Shown here piece after piece: positions 11,351-22,700 of a stretch of 64,000 nt of DNA. The notes beneath the pieces were generated by a model. It was not told the origin of the DNA. It ran no database searches and saw nothing but the letters and a program-made list of their open reading frames with translations. Source of the stretch: Anagrus nilaparvatae (taxonomy: Eukaryota > Arthropoda > Insecta > Hymenoptera > Mymaridae); the NCBI GenBank assembly GCA_022575985.1, contig JAKSXM010000263.1, positions 12,008,001-12,072,000 of the forward strand, read 5' to 3'. The position numbers and the translations under genes were made by a program. Every line of letters starts with the position of its first letter. Position 1 is the first letter of the stretch.

Positions 11351-13124
11351 GTGAATATATAATTCCTTACCAATAATATAAATAACAATTTTACTAATTA
11401 TTTAAACATCTTTAAAATAAAATGAACCTACGTAATTAAACAATACTTATTTGATGTAACTGTAACTCTTATAATTATATTTTAAATTTAGACATAATAA
11501 ATTCATTTTAATTCATTTAAATAACTTATATACAGTAATTTAACGATTTACGAATCATCGACTCATATAACTTCAAAGTTAAAAACTTGAATTTAGAACA
11601 TAAAATTTTTTTATAATCTCTTCTTTTTTATTTATTTTAAATAATATTTTCAATAAGACAAAGCTATTTATACTATACAACTTATTCTTAATCTCAACTA
11701 ATGTATGTATGAAATGAAATGAAAAATAATATTTTTTTAAATTAATATTATTTGTTTAAATTTATAGTTTAAATTTAATAAGAAAATTTATTAAAATCAA
11801 TTAAACTTATAAATCTTTACTTTTTATATGGATACATTTAAATGAAGTGAGTGCGATTTGTATGGTTGGGTTTTCACAACTGCCCCAAAGTATTTTTAAC
11901 TGTCGTAAAAAATATAAGAAAAATGAGTCATAATTTTTTTTATTATTGCTCTAAAAAACTCACATTAGCATGAAAAATTTAAAGGATATATCTTTTCATG
12001 TTTTTAAGAGCGTTTATGCTAAAACATCGAAAAACAATGAAATAATAAAGAATTTTCTGATTAATTTTGAACAATTTGTATAATTTAGAAATAAAAAAAT
12101 TCATTAAAAAATGATATATTTTAATCTTTCAATTTAAAATTTTGCTGCTTTAACATAAACGCTCTTAAAAACATGAAAAGATATATCCTTATGTAAAATT
12201 TCCCGCGGAATCCAAATTTTTGGTCAGATTTTTAATTGCTCACGTGACTTGACGGGAAATTTGAAATTTGTAAAAAAAGGTCTTTTGAAAGCTGCTATTT
12301 TTTTATCTAGAGCTCCCAAAAAGCAGTGTCCCATCAAAATTTTTTTTTTGCCAAAAAATATAAAGTTTAAGAAAAATTTTAAACATGGTTAGGAGATTTT
12401 TCACTAATAGGCATTTGAGAAATCGACTTTTGAAAAAAACAGCCTAACTTAGCGATTCCTCGCACATGCGCTACTCAAAAAAAAATTTTTGACCCCAGAA
12501 TCGGATAGCCAGGGAAATTTCCTATCTGCGTTTATGTTAAAGCAGCAAAATTTTAAATTGAAAGATTAAAATATATCATTTTTTACAGCAATAATAAAAA
12601 AAATTAGGACTCATTTTTCTTACATTTTTTACAACAGTTAAAAACACTCTAATAGCTGCCAAAAATCGAGATTTTGCTCTGGGAGGCTAAAAATTGGGCT
12701 TATTTGGGTAACTTATTTTTGGTAGTACTTTCAGAAAAAAACACTTTGGGGCAGTTTTGAAGACACGACCATACAAATCGCATTCACTACATTTAAATTT
12801 ACCCCATATATGACCTCATTATTTTACTCTAAGCTTAATTTTTTATTTAATTATTTTTTATTTTTATTTTAATGCAATACAAAGGATTTTTATAACAAAC
12901 TTATCTATAAGTATTTATTTTTATAAATTTAAATTCAATTAGTACCATAATATTTAATTTTACTTATAATATCAATATTGTACATACAACTAAACTATAA
13001 TTTTTTTTTATTTTTTCGATTTGCGAACGAATTTTCGATTCCAAATAATTCGTAAATCGAGAAACAATTTTACGCACTTTTCAACATACTATTAAACAAT
13101 ATATAAATAATTTTTTGATTTCAG
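11351..13124 (+). other. Inferred intron of the Helitron gene, enlarged by insertions
   Basis: The Rep frame ends ...ATTAAAG|GTGAATAT at 11350/11351 and the helicase frame begins after TTTTTTGATTTCAG at 13124 with AAAAATGAATCA. Both sides are in phase 0, and the frame from 13125 is the same as that of the helicase motifs. The 1774-bp interval has no coding features and carries the 947-bp transposon at 11844-12790. Confidence 0.65.
11844..12790. mobile_element. Non-autonomous DNA transposon with 8-bp target duplication
   Basis: The 8-bp sequence ATTTAAAT flanks the element at 11836-11843 and 12791-12798. The ends are inverted repeats of about 60 bp: GAAGTGAGTGCGATTTGTAT at left, and GTAGTGAATGCGATTTGTAT as reverse complement at right, both running into CTGCCCCAAAGT. 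Internally, further inverted segments occur: 11978-12022 against 12148-12192, and 12090-12150 against about 12528-12590, both around the phrase TTAACATAAACGCTC. There is no coding capacity. An 8-bp duplication fits hAT, P or Merlin groups. The ends do not show the usual hAT CAG start, so the superfamily is left open. Confidence 0.8.
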
Positions 13125-15152
13125 AAAAATGAATCAAATGATGAAAATATTGATACAAAAACTTGTAAATATTTAATAGAAAAATATAAGATCAGACCAA
13201 AAGAACTAAATAACTTAACGTTATTAAATTTTGCTAAAAATTATACAATTGTCAAGAACAAATTTACATAACGGCGGAAAGAAAACATTGTTAGAATTTT
13301 TCCGAAATTTAAAATTACTAATAATGAAATTAAAGATGAAAAATTTTATAAACAACAATGTATTTTAAACATACCATTTAAAAATGATTATAATGATATT
13401 CTTCAATCATATGAAAATATAAATAAATGAAAGCAAATTTACGAAACATTAAATATAAATAACAATGAAAACATAGATTTAAACGAATTCACTGAGAATG
13501 ATGAAATTTCAGAAGAAATAAATGATGATAACATAAAAAATGCATTTGAGTTTCTATCAGGATTCCAAAATGACAATTTAGAAAGAGATTTAGGAAAAAG
13601 GGCGATAGATTTATGTTATAACTGGAATATGCCTATTGAAAACAAACCAACTGAATTAGAAATACATTCTTTTCTGAATACCTACAAATCTCAACAAGAA
13701 AAGAAAATATATAAACAAAATACAGAATCTAAAATATCGTTTACAGATGACCAACAACAAATATTAAACTTGTTAGATACTCAAATAACCAGTATACAAA
13801 ACGGTACTATGACAGCAAATAGTATAAAAAGAGTTATAATACAAGGCAAAGCTGGTTCTGGTAAAAGCACAATAATCAAAGAAATGGTTCAGCAAATTAC
13901 ATCAATTTTCGGAGAAAATTCGGTTAAAGTAGCGGTATCAACAGGTATGGCATCAGTTAACATAGATGGACTAACATTACATTATTTGCTACGATTACCT
14001 TTAAATTACAAGTTATTTTCTAAATTAGAAAATTGAAATGCAAAAAAATTTCAAACGGATTTGAAAGATTTGAAATTTTTAATAGTAGATGAAATGTCTT
14101 TGATCGGTTTAAGAACGTTATTTCAGATAGAATCACGATGTCAAGAAATGCATGCTAATGAAATTGACGAACCTTTTGGCGGAATCATAATTTACTTACT
14201 TGGAGATTACAATCGATTGACACCGGTTGGAGACACAGCAGTATTTAGTGATAAAAAACTAATAGACAATTTACAAACACAAGGAAGAATAATTTTTAAG
14301 CAATTCCAAAAGTATTATTGTCTCCAAAACGCACACAGACAAAAGGGTAATCATACCCCTTACTCACAATTGCTAGATGAAATAGCAAATGCAGAACTGT
14401 CTCAACAAAATTATAACTTATTATATAACCGAAGAGAAACCGTTATTCCCAAAGAAGAATTAAACAATTTTAAAAACGCAATTTATTTATATCCAACGTG
14501 TGCACAAGTTAAAACACATAATGAAACATTTTTGAAAAATACGGGACATCCAGTTGCACGCATAGTTTCAATAAACACACCCAATATTGCCATGCCTTGC
14601 TCGGACGAAAAAGCAACAGGATTACAGAATATATTATACTTGTCAAAAGACAAGTAGAATAATGTTCCGTACAAATTTATGGGTAGCAGGTGGATTAACA
14701 AATGGAAGCTTAGGATACATACGGGAAATAATATATGCTGATAATGAATCACCACCACAATTACCTCAAGTATTAATGGTTGAATTTGACAATTACAAAG
14801 GACCATTTTTGTATAAAAATTATTTCCCAATTATTCCCATGGAAAGAACTTAGAAACATAATAATATTTTATGCAGTCGCACGCAATTTCCAGTAATGTG
14901 TCATATGCTCTAACCATCCACAAGTCTCAAGGGCAGACGTTAGATAAAATTTTCTTACACATAGGAGACACGGAAAGACAATTGGGAGTTACATACGTCG
15001 GTTTGAGTCGAGTTAAATCAATTAATAATATAATTTTAATAAAAGGTTACAACAAATATCGTTTTGAATCAATACGACTTTCAACATCTTTTAAAGTGAA
15101 ACAAGCTTTCATGCAATCATTAAAGAAAATTAATAAAGCAATTAAAGAATAA
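13125..15152 (+). pseudogene. Helitron PIF1-like helicase part, broken
   Basis: This part corresponds to the superfamily 1 DNA helicase of Helitrons, which unwinds donor DNA. Motifs in order: Walker A GKAGSGKST (13845-13871), Walker B-type VDEMSLIG (14085-14108), GDYNRLTPVGD (14202-14234), and near the C-terminus SYALTIHKSQGQT (14901-14939) followed by VTYVGLSRVKS, the usual end of PIF1-like helicases. The frame from 13125 continues that of the Rep part across the inferred intron. Breaks: in-frame TAA at 13269-13271, TGA at 13428-13430, TGA at 14034-14036, a frameshift near 14640 and another near 14855. The copy cannot encode a working helicase. Base composition matches the surrounding AT-rich DNA. 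Confidence 0.88.
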
Positions 15153-15465
15153 AATATTGATTAAAATATTTTTCAAAAACAAATCATATATAATCAAAAA
15201 TTAATTAATTAAAGTTATTATTTTGAATATACATTTAATTAATTACTATTATGTAAATAAACACGCTGATACTGTGTACATTTGTACACATACAATATTT
15301 TGTAGATTAAATATTTATTGTTTATAACAAAATGAGTTTGATTATTTACTTCACCTAATATACCCAATTAATAATATTTCAAATAATAAAAATCGTCTGT
15401 ATTTAGGAATAAATTTAGTGGGTTGTTATGCTTCGCACAGTCTATAATTGTTAGCAATTATCTAG

Positions 15466-15514
15466 TAGTGTAACTGTATTATTGAAGTTTTGCGAGAATT
15501 CGCCTAAGTCTCAT
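15466..15514. other. Right flank of the Helitron-type element
   Basis: Short unique sequence before the tandem repeat. No feature. Confidence 0.4.
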
Positions 15515-15900
15515 GCGAAAGATAAACCATTTTGGGTTAAAGATCTTATGCAACAACGACTCATTGGGAAAAAAAATACCATTTTCGCCTAAAAAGACTA
15601 TTTTGGCTAAGAGGTCTTATACAATAGTGACTGTTAGAGTCAAAAGATCCACTTTATCTCACAAAGACCATTCTGGGTAAAAGATTTAATACAACAACAA
15701 CGTCTAAGGGTCCAGTTTGGCCCAAAAAGAACATTTTGGGCAAGAGTTCTTATAAAGCAGCGATTGTTTAGACTAAAAGGTTCAAAATGACCACTTTAGG
15801 TAAGAGGTCTTATAAAACATCGATTGTTAAGGTCAAAAGGACCACTTTTGCCCAAAAAGACCATTTTGGGTAAATAATTTTATGCAACAGTTTTTAGGTA
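15515..15900. repeat. Tandem repeat of ~65-76 bp
   Basis: The phrase CCATTTTGGGTAAAAGATCTT and variants begins near 15521, 15597, 15668, 15731, 15794 and 15862, followed by CAACAACGACT- or CAGCGATTGTTA-like tracts. Units are diverged. Confidence 0.7.
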
Positions 15901-16155
15901 AACAGTGCCACTGTGGCCCAAGGTCCAGTTTGGCCCAAATGTTCCATTTTTTCCCATAAGGTCCTCGACTCAAAAAGATCAGTATGGTGCAAAAGTATCA
16001 GATTCGCTCAAAAGGTTCAGTTTGGCCCAAAAGTACCAGATTGACCCAAAAGGTTCAGTTTGGCTCAAAAGTACCAGATTGGTCCAAAAGTACCAGAATG
16101 GTTCAAAAGTACCATATTGGCCTAATAGTACCAGATTGGTCCAAAAGTGTCATTC
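15901..16155. repeat. Minisatellite of ~18-20 bp
   Basis: Repeats of the type AAAAGTACCAGATTGGTCC and AAAAGGTTCAGTTTGGCCC. The 125- and 62-residue plus-strand frames across this stretch are low-complexity translations of the repeat and are not called as genes. Confidence 0.8.
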
Positions 16156-16198
16156 GACAGCGGCGTCGATAACTTTATATTATAATATAAAGAGTATG

Positions 16199-16228
16199 TT
16201 GCGTATCTCTATATATAGAGATACGCAA
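16199..16228. repeat. Perfect 30-bp palindrome
   Basis: TTGCGTATCTCTATA at 16199-16213 is followed at once by its exact reverse complement, ending at 16228. There is no loop. Confidence 0.95.
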
Positions 16229-16599
16229 ACCTTGATGATAGTGGCTGCAGGACACGTGTACAAGAAGCATAAGAGACTTTAAATTTTACTTATTTTATGA
16301 GTTCTACCCACGAAATGTTATGCACTTTTATAAGAAATACTAGTTAATATTGAAATAAATATTTATTATTAATTAACTGATATTCTATTTACTGATATAA
16401 GCAGAGATGATATTCCTGCGCCGCGCTTGAGCATTATACATTTCTTTTTATGATGACATAAATTGATTTATTATTTTAATTATATAATGTACTTTGACTT
16501 TTCACTAATTGCATTTTGCTAATTTTAATTTTATTTATTTGCTAATTTTAATTTTGGTTATATATTTAAATTAAATAAAGTTTTTTTTTATTAATTGTG
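16229..16599. other. AT-rich intergenic
   Basis: No gene or RNA recognised. Confidence 0.5.
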
Positions 16600-16686
16600 A
16601 TAGGTCAAATTTCAATTTGTTATTTTTGGCATATAAGCACGTTTTGAGACCCCAGGAAGCTAAAAAACCGATTTTTAAAAAAAGTC

Positions 16687-16687
<1 letters not shown>

Positions 16688-16717
<30 letters not shown>
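16688..16717. repeat. TG microsatellite
   Basis: Uninterrupted TG dinucleotides after a TATG tract. Confidence 0.9.
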
Positions 16718-17883
16718 AATTGGTGATATTTCACAAACATTACGGAGTTAAGACCTAATTTTTTTTTCAAAAATTTTTTTAACAAAAAAGCTTTGAGGTA
16801 CTTTTTTTTTATTAATTTAGATGTAATACCTCATTTATTTCCACGAAAGTATGATTTGAAAGTATGATTTTTACTCGATATCTCGAATCTGATTTTTTTC
16901 CTAAAATTTTTTTCACGAAAAAAAAAAAGCACCAATTTTTCTTTTTGGACGTAGTACCAAATTTATTTCTATGAAAGTACTAGTTTTAGAAAGTTTGTTT
17001 AACCCATTAGCGCCGGCGCGACCATGCCACTGACGCGTGGATTTTCGCTTAGAAAACGGGTAAAAAAATAATTTTTTTTTTAACTTAAAGTCTTCCTTTA
17101 CTAAAAAGGCCTTGCTTTACAAGATTCTGGGGTCAAATTTTTAATATTAATGACCGTTAATTAAATATGGCGGCTCAAAAAAGAAAAAAATTCGATTATT
17201 GATATACGGTTTTAAATTGTAATTTTTTTTTTTTTAAGTTTATAAAGACTAAATAAATTATATTTTTGTATTGTTTATGTTTTCTTTTAGTAGAAATTAA
17301 AAAAAAAAATTCAAGATAGCGGATTTAGCAAATGATTATAATTCTGAGGAGAATTCTGATAAATGCTCCAGTCAAATTGCGGAGAGTTGATTTTTAGTTA
17401 CTCGCCGGCATAAGCTTTGGTCTATTATAGGATTTTTGGGTCGCTGATCAAGAATTTCGGGGTATTTTCCGGGAGATATTAGAGAAGCACCCTAAAATTT
17501 GCAAAAACTACCCCTAAAACGGGGTTTACTTGATGTATTCGCACTTTGAGTACTAGGTCCGTATAGGTTTTTTGGGTTACTGATCAATAATATCGGGGAC
17601 TATTTTTTAATAAATTATTATTTCAACTCAAAATTCGTGTACAGCAATCCAAAAAAGCTATAATAGATCAAATCCTATGCAGGCCAGTAACTAAACATCA
17701 AGTCTCCGCAATTTAACTGGAGTATTTATCAGAATTCTCCTTAGAATTACAACCATTTGCTAAATCCGCTATTTTGATTTTTTTTTTAATTTCTACTAAA
17801 ATAAAACATAAACAATACAAAAATATAATTTATTTAGTCTTTATAAACTTAAAAAAAAAAAAATTACAATTTAAAACCGTATA

Positions 17884-18948
17884 CACTGAAAAACCGCAAC
17901 CATTGAAGCAATGACTTAGAAGCGATTGAAATATGCCAATAGAATATATCATTGATTTGATGGCGCCGCTATTAAACGAATAGCTTCTCGCCATTAATAT
18001 GGCAGTCATTGTTTTGATGTAAATTTTCGTCAAAATAAAAGAAAATATAAGATTGAATTAATAGAGAGCATACAATCAAAATAATTGTTTTTAATATTTT
18101 GATTTAACGTTTAAAAACATTCAATCAATAGAAATTGATTTTAGTTCAATAATATTAATAATAACAAAACAAATTACGTATTATGCATATGTCTAGGTAT
18201 ACTATTCTTTCTCTTTCTATCCTTCTGCGTATTTATTGTTTACTCAGACTTGGCGCGCGCGGTGTTTTTGTTTATATTATTGCTATTCATTATTACTCTT
18301 ATAAAGAAATGGAATTACCTGAAAATCATTTATTATAAATTTAATTATTATTTTTAATCATGCATTTCGCTAGATATGCATAAATTACTCTGAATATTAA
18401 AAAAAGGAGTGGGAAAATTATTATCTGTAACATATAGTCTTCAAAATTTTTTTATAAACACAAAGAGTCCTGCTGGCGTAATGGATAAGGTCGCTGCTTA
18501 CTGATCAACACGGTTCACAACGGTATCCAGTTCGATCCCGGATGAAGTTGCAGTTTTTTTATTTGATTATAAATTAAAAAAAAAATTAAATTCATAGATG
18601 TATAATAATGTAATAATAATTAATAAAAAAAATAATTAATAAAAAAAATCGAAAAATAATATAACAAATTAACAATATACCGCCTTAAAAAAAAATACAC
18701 AAGCGAGGAATAATTAAATAAGTAAACATTAAAATAAAATAATAAATGTAAAAAAAAAAAAGAAAAAAAAAATAAATTTTTACTTATTTTCTGTTTATTA
18801 TACATTGAAATGATATGTATTCATAATCATTTCAATAGCTTTAAATATTTGAAATAATTTCAATCTCGCCATTGAATTTATGATATCCGTCATTGGCATA
18901 TATCAATTGCTTCTAAGTCATTGTTTCAATGGTACCGGTTTTTCAGTG
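17884..18948. mobile_element. TA-flanked non-autonomous element nested in the piggyBac-type element
   Basis: TA dinucleotides at 17882-17883 and 18949-18950 flank ends that read CACTGAAAAACCG inward from both sides. The inverted match extends over about 85 bp (ACCATTGAA.CAATGACTTAGAAGC and so on). The unoccupied sequence is preserved in the opposite arm of the host element: the reverse complement of 17191-17210 reads ACCGTATATCAATAATCG, and the filled site differs only by the insertion plus a TA duplication. This fits a Tc1/mariner-type target, although no transposase is present. It carries a tRNA-like segment at 18465-18553. Confidence 0.85.
18465..18553 (+). ncRNA. tRNA-like segment with A-box and B-box, probably a SINE head or tRNA pseudogene
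   Basis: TGGCGTAATGGATAAGG (18473-18489) resembles the D-arm/A-box of arginine-type tRNAs. AGTTCGATCCC (18529-18539) resembles the T-arm/B-box, with a four-of-five-base-pair T stem around TTCGATC. The spacing between the two is about 10 nt longer than in a standard tRNA, and the acceptor stem is poor (only CTGC with GCAG pair well). So it is unlikely to be a functional tRNA. It could be an RNA polymerase III promoter of SINE type carried inside the TA-flanked element. Confidence 0.4.
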
Positions 18949-19796
18949 TATCAATAATCGAATTTTTGTCTTTTTTGAGCCGCCATATTTAATTAACGGT
19001 CAATAATATTAAAAATCTGACCCCAAAATCTTGTAAAGCAAGGCCTTTTTAGTAAAGGAAGACTTTAAGTTAAAAAAAAAATCATTTTTTTACCCGTTTT
19101 CTAAGCGCAAATCCGCGCGTCAGTGGCATGGTCGCGCCGGCGCTAATGGGTTAAAGTCATTTTTAGGATCTGATACCAAATTTTTTCAAAAATTTTTTCT
19201 CACAATTAAAAAAACAAAAAAATTAAAAAAACCTGCAATATTTTTTTTTTCTTATGTAATACCTCATTTAATTCCATGAAAATACTCATATCTGAAAATA
19301 TTGCAATCGGTGATGTTTCACTTCCGTTATGAAAGTAAGACCTAATTTTTTTTTCAAAAATTTTGTCACCAAAAATGCTCTAGGTACTTTGTTTTTTTTT
19401 TTTAATTTTAATGTATTCCCCCATTTCTTTCCACGAAAGTACTTATAAAATATAAGTACTTTGAAAGTGTAGTTTTTACTCGATATGTTGAATCTGATAC
19501 TTAATTTTTAAAAAATTTTTTTCTTAAATTTTTTTTAACAACAAAATATAAAAAATACCTAATGTTTTTTTTTTCTTTGGACGTAGTACCTAATTTATTT
19601 CTATGAGAGTACTAGTTTTAGAAAGTTTGTTTAAGGTAATTTTTTGGATGTGATACCGAATTTTTCCAAAATATTTTTCTTAAAATTAAAAAAACAAAAA
19701 AAATTTAAAAACTGCAATATTTTTTTTTTTGGTGTACCTAATACTTCATTTAGTTCCATGAAAGTACTTATATTTGAAAATATGGTTTTATTAATT

Positions 19797-22700
19797 ATGG
19801 TATTATTAATTAAAAATATGATTTACCGAAAAAGGGGATATTTATTTTTTCAATCTGGCGGACCCGAAAACTCTAAAAACACCCGAATATCAATTTCCTT
19901 TATAGGAATTGGGTTTTCAGACACAAGAAAAGCGAGTTTTATATGAAAATTTTTATACACAGACGTTACCGAATTTTTCGGTTTTTCAATATGATGGACC
20001 CAAAAACTCTGAAGCCTATTTCCTGCAAATTTTTTTGGTTTTCAGGCTCAAAAAAACGAATTTGAGATGCGAATTTTTATTTTTTGATCTTAAAATGTTT
20101 TTCGGTTTTCCAATATGGCGGACCCGAAAAATTGTAAAATTATTTTTTTGCATTAGACGTGGGTTTTCATGCTAAATAAAAACGAATTTAAGTTGCTGTT
20201 TCTCATAAGTCTTACAGTTTTTTCGGTTTTCCAATATTGCGGATCCGAAAACTCTGAAAACACCCGAAAGTCTATTTCCTGTCCATTTTTTGGACTTTGA
20301 GGCTCAAGAAAAACGAATTTGAGATGCTATTTCTCATACTTTGACCTTCAAATATTTTTTGGTATTCCAATATGGCGGACCCAAAAACTTGGAATACATG
20401 AAAATATAAAAATTATGCCCAGTACAGGTCAATAATATATATAGTTAGAAAATATTTGGGCGATTAATAGAAATAATTAAAATTTTATATAAAAATTTAT
20501 TTTTTTTTACTAGGTTTGGGTTTTTATGCTTAATAAAAACGAATTTGAAATACTATTTTTCATAATTTGATCGTACAATATGGCGGACCCAAAAACTCTG
20601 AAAACACCCGAAAGTCTATTTCCTGTCCATTTTTTGGGTTTTCAGGCTCAAGAAAAACGAATTTAAGATGCTATTTCTTATACTTTGACCTACAAATATT
20701 TTTCGGCTTTCCAATATGGCGGACCCGAAAAATTGGAAAACACTTAGATGTGGGTTTTCTAATATAATATGCTATATAAAAACGAATTTAAGTTGCTATT
20801 TTCATAATTTGGTTTTACAGATTTTTCGGTTTTCCAATATGGTGGACCCGAATATTAGAAAAACGCCCAAAAGCCCTGTCAATTTTTTTAGTTTTCAGGT
20901 CAACAATAACGTATTTGAGATGCGAAATTTCATACTTTAACCTTCAAATATTTTTTTGTATTCAAATATGTTGGACCCTAAAACTTTGAAAACACCCAAA
21001 AGTCTATTCCCTGCCAATTTTTTGGGTTTTCAGGCGCATTAAAAACGAATTTGAGATGCGAATTTTGATTTTTTGACCTTAAAATATTTTTCGGTTTTCC
21101 AATATGGTGGACCCGAAAACTTCGAAAACACCTGAAAGTTTATTTCCTTAAAAAAGAATTAATTTTCCGGTGGTTTATTAGTTTTCAGGTCCTTTTTGGA
21201 AATCCGAAAATTATTTATTAGGTTAAAGTATGAAAATTTGCATCTGAAATCGATTTTATCGAGCTTCAAAACCTATATTTAATGCAAAAAATTGATTTTC
21301 GAGTGTTTGCAGGTCCGCCATATTGGAAAACCTAAAAATTTTAAAGATCAAATTATGAAATAGTATATTACGGTCCTAGGACAGAAAAATAAAGAATGGC
21401 CCAAATCCCACGTAAACTGCGATTTGGGTAATTCTTTTTTTATGGCCGAGGATTGTACAAAAGTTTTCTGCGACTGTGGCGAAAAAATACGTACATACTT
21501 TCGGGCCGCAATACAGAAAAATATCATCTCAGATTCGTTTTTATTAATTATAAGAATCTAATGCAAAATGTAATGTTTCATAATAAGTGGTAAAAATAAT
21601 ATCTTTTCACGTATAGGTCGCTAAGAGAGGCGAGAAGACAATGTTCCAGCCGGCCTTGCTCTTCGTTTGCTTCGGCCGACAGGCCGAAGGTAGGCGAAGA
21701 AAGCAAGGCCTGCTGGGATATTGTCTCTTCGCCCTTCTTAGCGCTCTATAAGTGAAAAGATATTAAATTTTTAACACAAATTATGAATTACATTTTTTAT
21801 AATAATATGTTAAAAAAATCATGTCATTTTCGCCGGAATTATAAAATATTTTTTTAAAAAAGTATTGAAAAATAATATAGAATATTTTAATTTCAAAAAG
21901 TATATAATATAGAATGATTTTTTATTAAGGGAAAGTGGAAGAAGAGGAAGGATAAGAGACGAGAAATAATGAAGGTGGGAGCAAATTTTATTATATAGTT
22001 TTTTTTTCATCTATTATGAAAAATCCAAAAATTTGTCTTTTTCACAACACGTACTCCCACCATTGACTTGCTTCGAAAAGACGGGTTTTATGAAACACTC
22101 TAGAGCGGCGTAATGACATGATTTTGAGCATAGTATTATAAAAATTTAATTTTCGGGTGTTTTCGGGTCCGCAATATTGGAAAACCGAAAAATTTGTACG
22201 ATCAAATCATGAAAAATAGTATTTCAAATTCGTTTTTATTAAGCATAATAACCCAAACATAATAAAAAAAATAAATTTTCATATTAAATTTTAATTATTT
22301 CTATTAATGGCCCAAATATTTTCTAACTCTACATATATTATTGACCTGTACTGGGCATAATTTTTATATTTTTATGTATTCCAAGTTTTTGGGTCCGCAA
22401 TATTGAAAAACCAAAAAAACTGTATGACCAAATTAGGAGAAACAGCAACTTCAATTCATTTTTATTTAACATGAAAACCCACATCTAATGCAAAAAAATG
22501 ATTTTACAATTTTTCGGGTCCGCCATATTGGAAAACCGAAAAATATTTTAAGATCAAAAAATAAAAATTCGCATCTCAAATTCGTTTTTTTGAGCCTGAA
22601 AACCATAAAAATTTGCAGGAAATAGGCTTCAGGGTTTTTGGGTCCACTATATTAAAAAACCGAAAATTTTGGTAACGCCCGTATATAAAAATTTGCATCT

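Larger units (their letters stand above)
9166..15465 (+). mobile_element. Decayed autonomous Helitron-type element
   Basis: The span contains a broken Rep (HUH nuclease) part and a PIF1-like helicase part in the order expected for Helitrons. Candidate ends: a short inverted repeat AGACTGTGC at 9166-9174 and GCACAGTCT at 15435-15443. On the right this is followed by a small hairpin (AATTG-TTAG-CAATT, 15446-15459) and CTAG at 15462-15465 before a T. Paired short inverted repeats plus a 3' hairpin recall the Helitron2/Helentron group more than canonical Helitrons, but no RPA or extra endonuclease part was seen. Boundaries are approximate. The 5' non-coding part (9200-9720) contains two diverged copies of a CCAAGATGG-type phrase. 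Confidence 0.65.
17003..19150. mobile_element. piggyBac-type foldback element with TTAA target sites
   Basis: TTAA flanks the element at 16999-17002 and 19151-19154, and the ends are CCCATTAGCGCCGGCGCG and its inverted partner, with CCC..GGG termini as in piggyBac elements. The inverted arms are long. 17003-17440 pairs with 17640-17883 plus 18951-19150, leaving a ~200-bp spacer, so before the inner insertion this was a ~1.08-kb near-palindrome. No transposase is present. A related ~155-bp repeat unit at about 19617-19650 shows the unoccupied site (AGTTTGTTTAAGGTAATTTT), which supports the TTAA boundary. GC-rich tips stand out from the AT-rich surroundings. Confidence 0.85.

Noticed and set aside
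15905..16282. 125-codon plus-strand frame with repeated KVPDW-like phrases
   Set aside because: The repeated phrase comes from an 18-20-bp minisatellite. There is no start context or flanking gene structure.
18465..18553. Functional tRNA-Arg gene
   Set aside because: Spacing between the A-box and B-box is too long and the acceptor stem does not pair, so it is kept only as a tRNA-like segment.
18620..18805. Hydrophobic 61-codon minus-strand frame resembling a membrane segment
   Set aside because: Encoded by A-rich homopolymer sequence inside a non-coding transposon.
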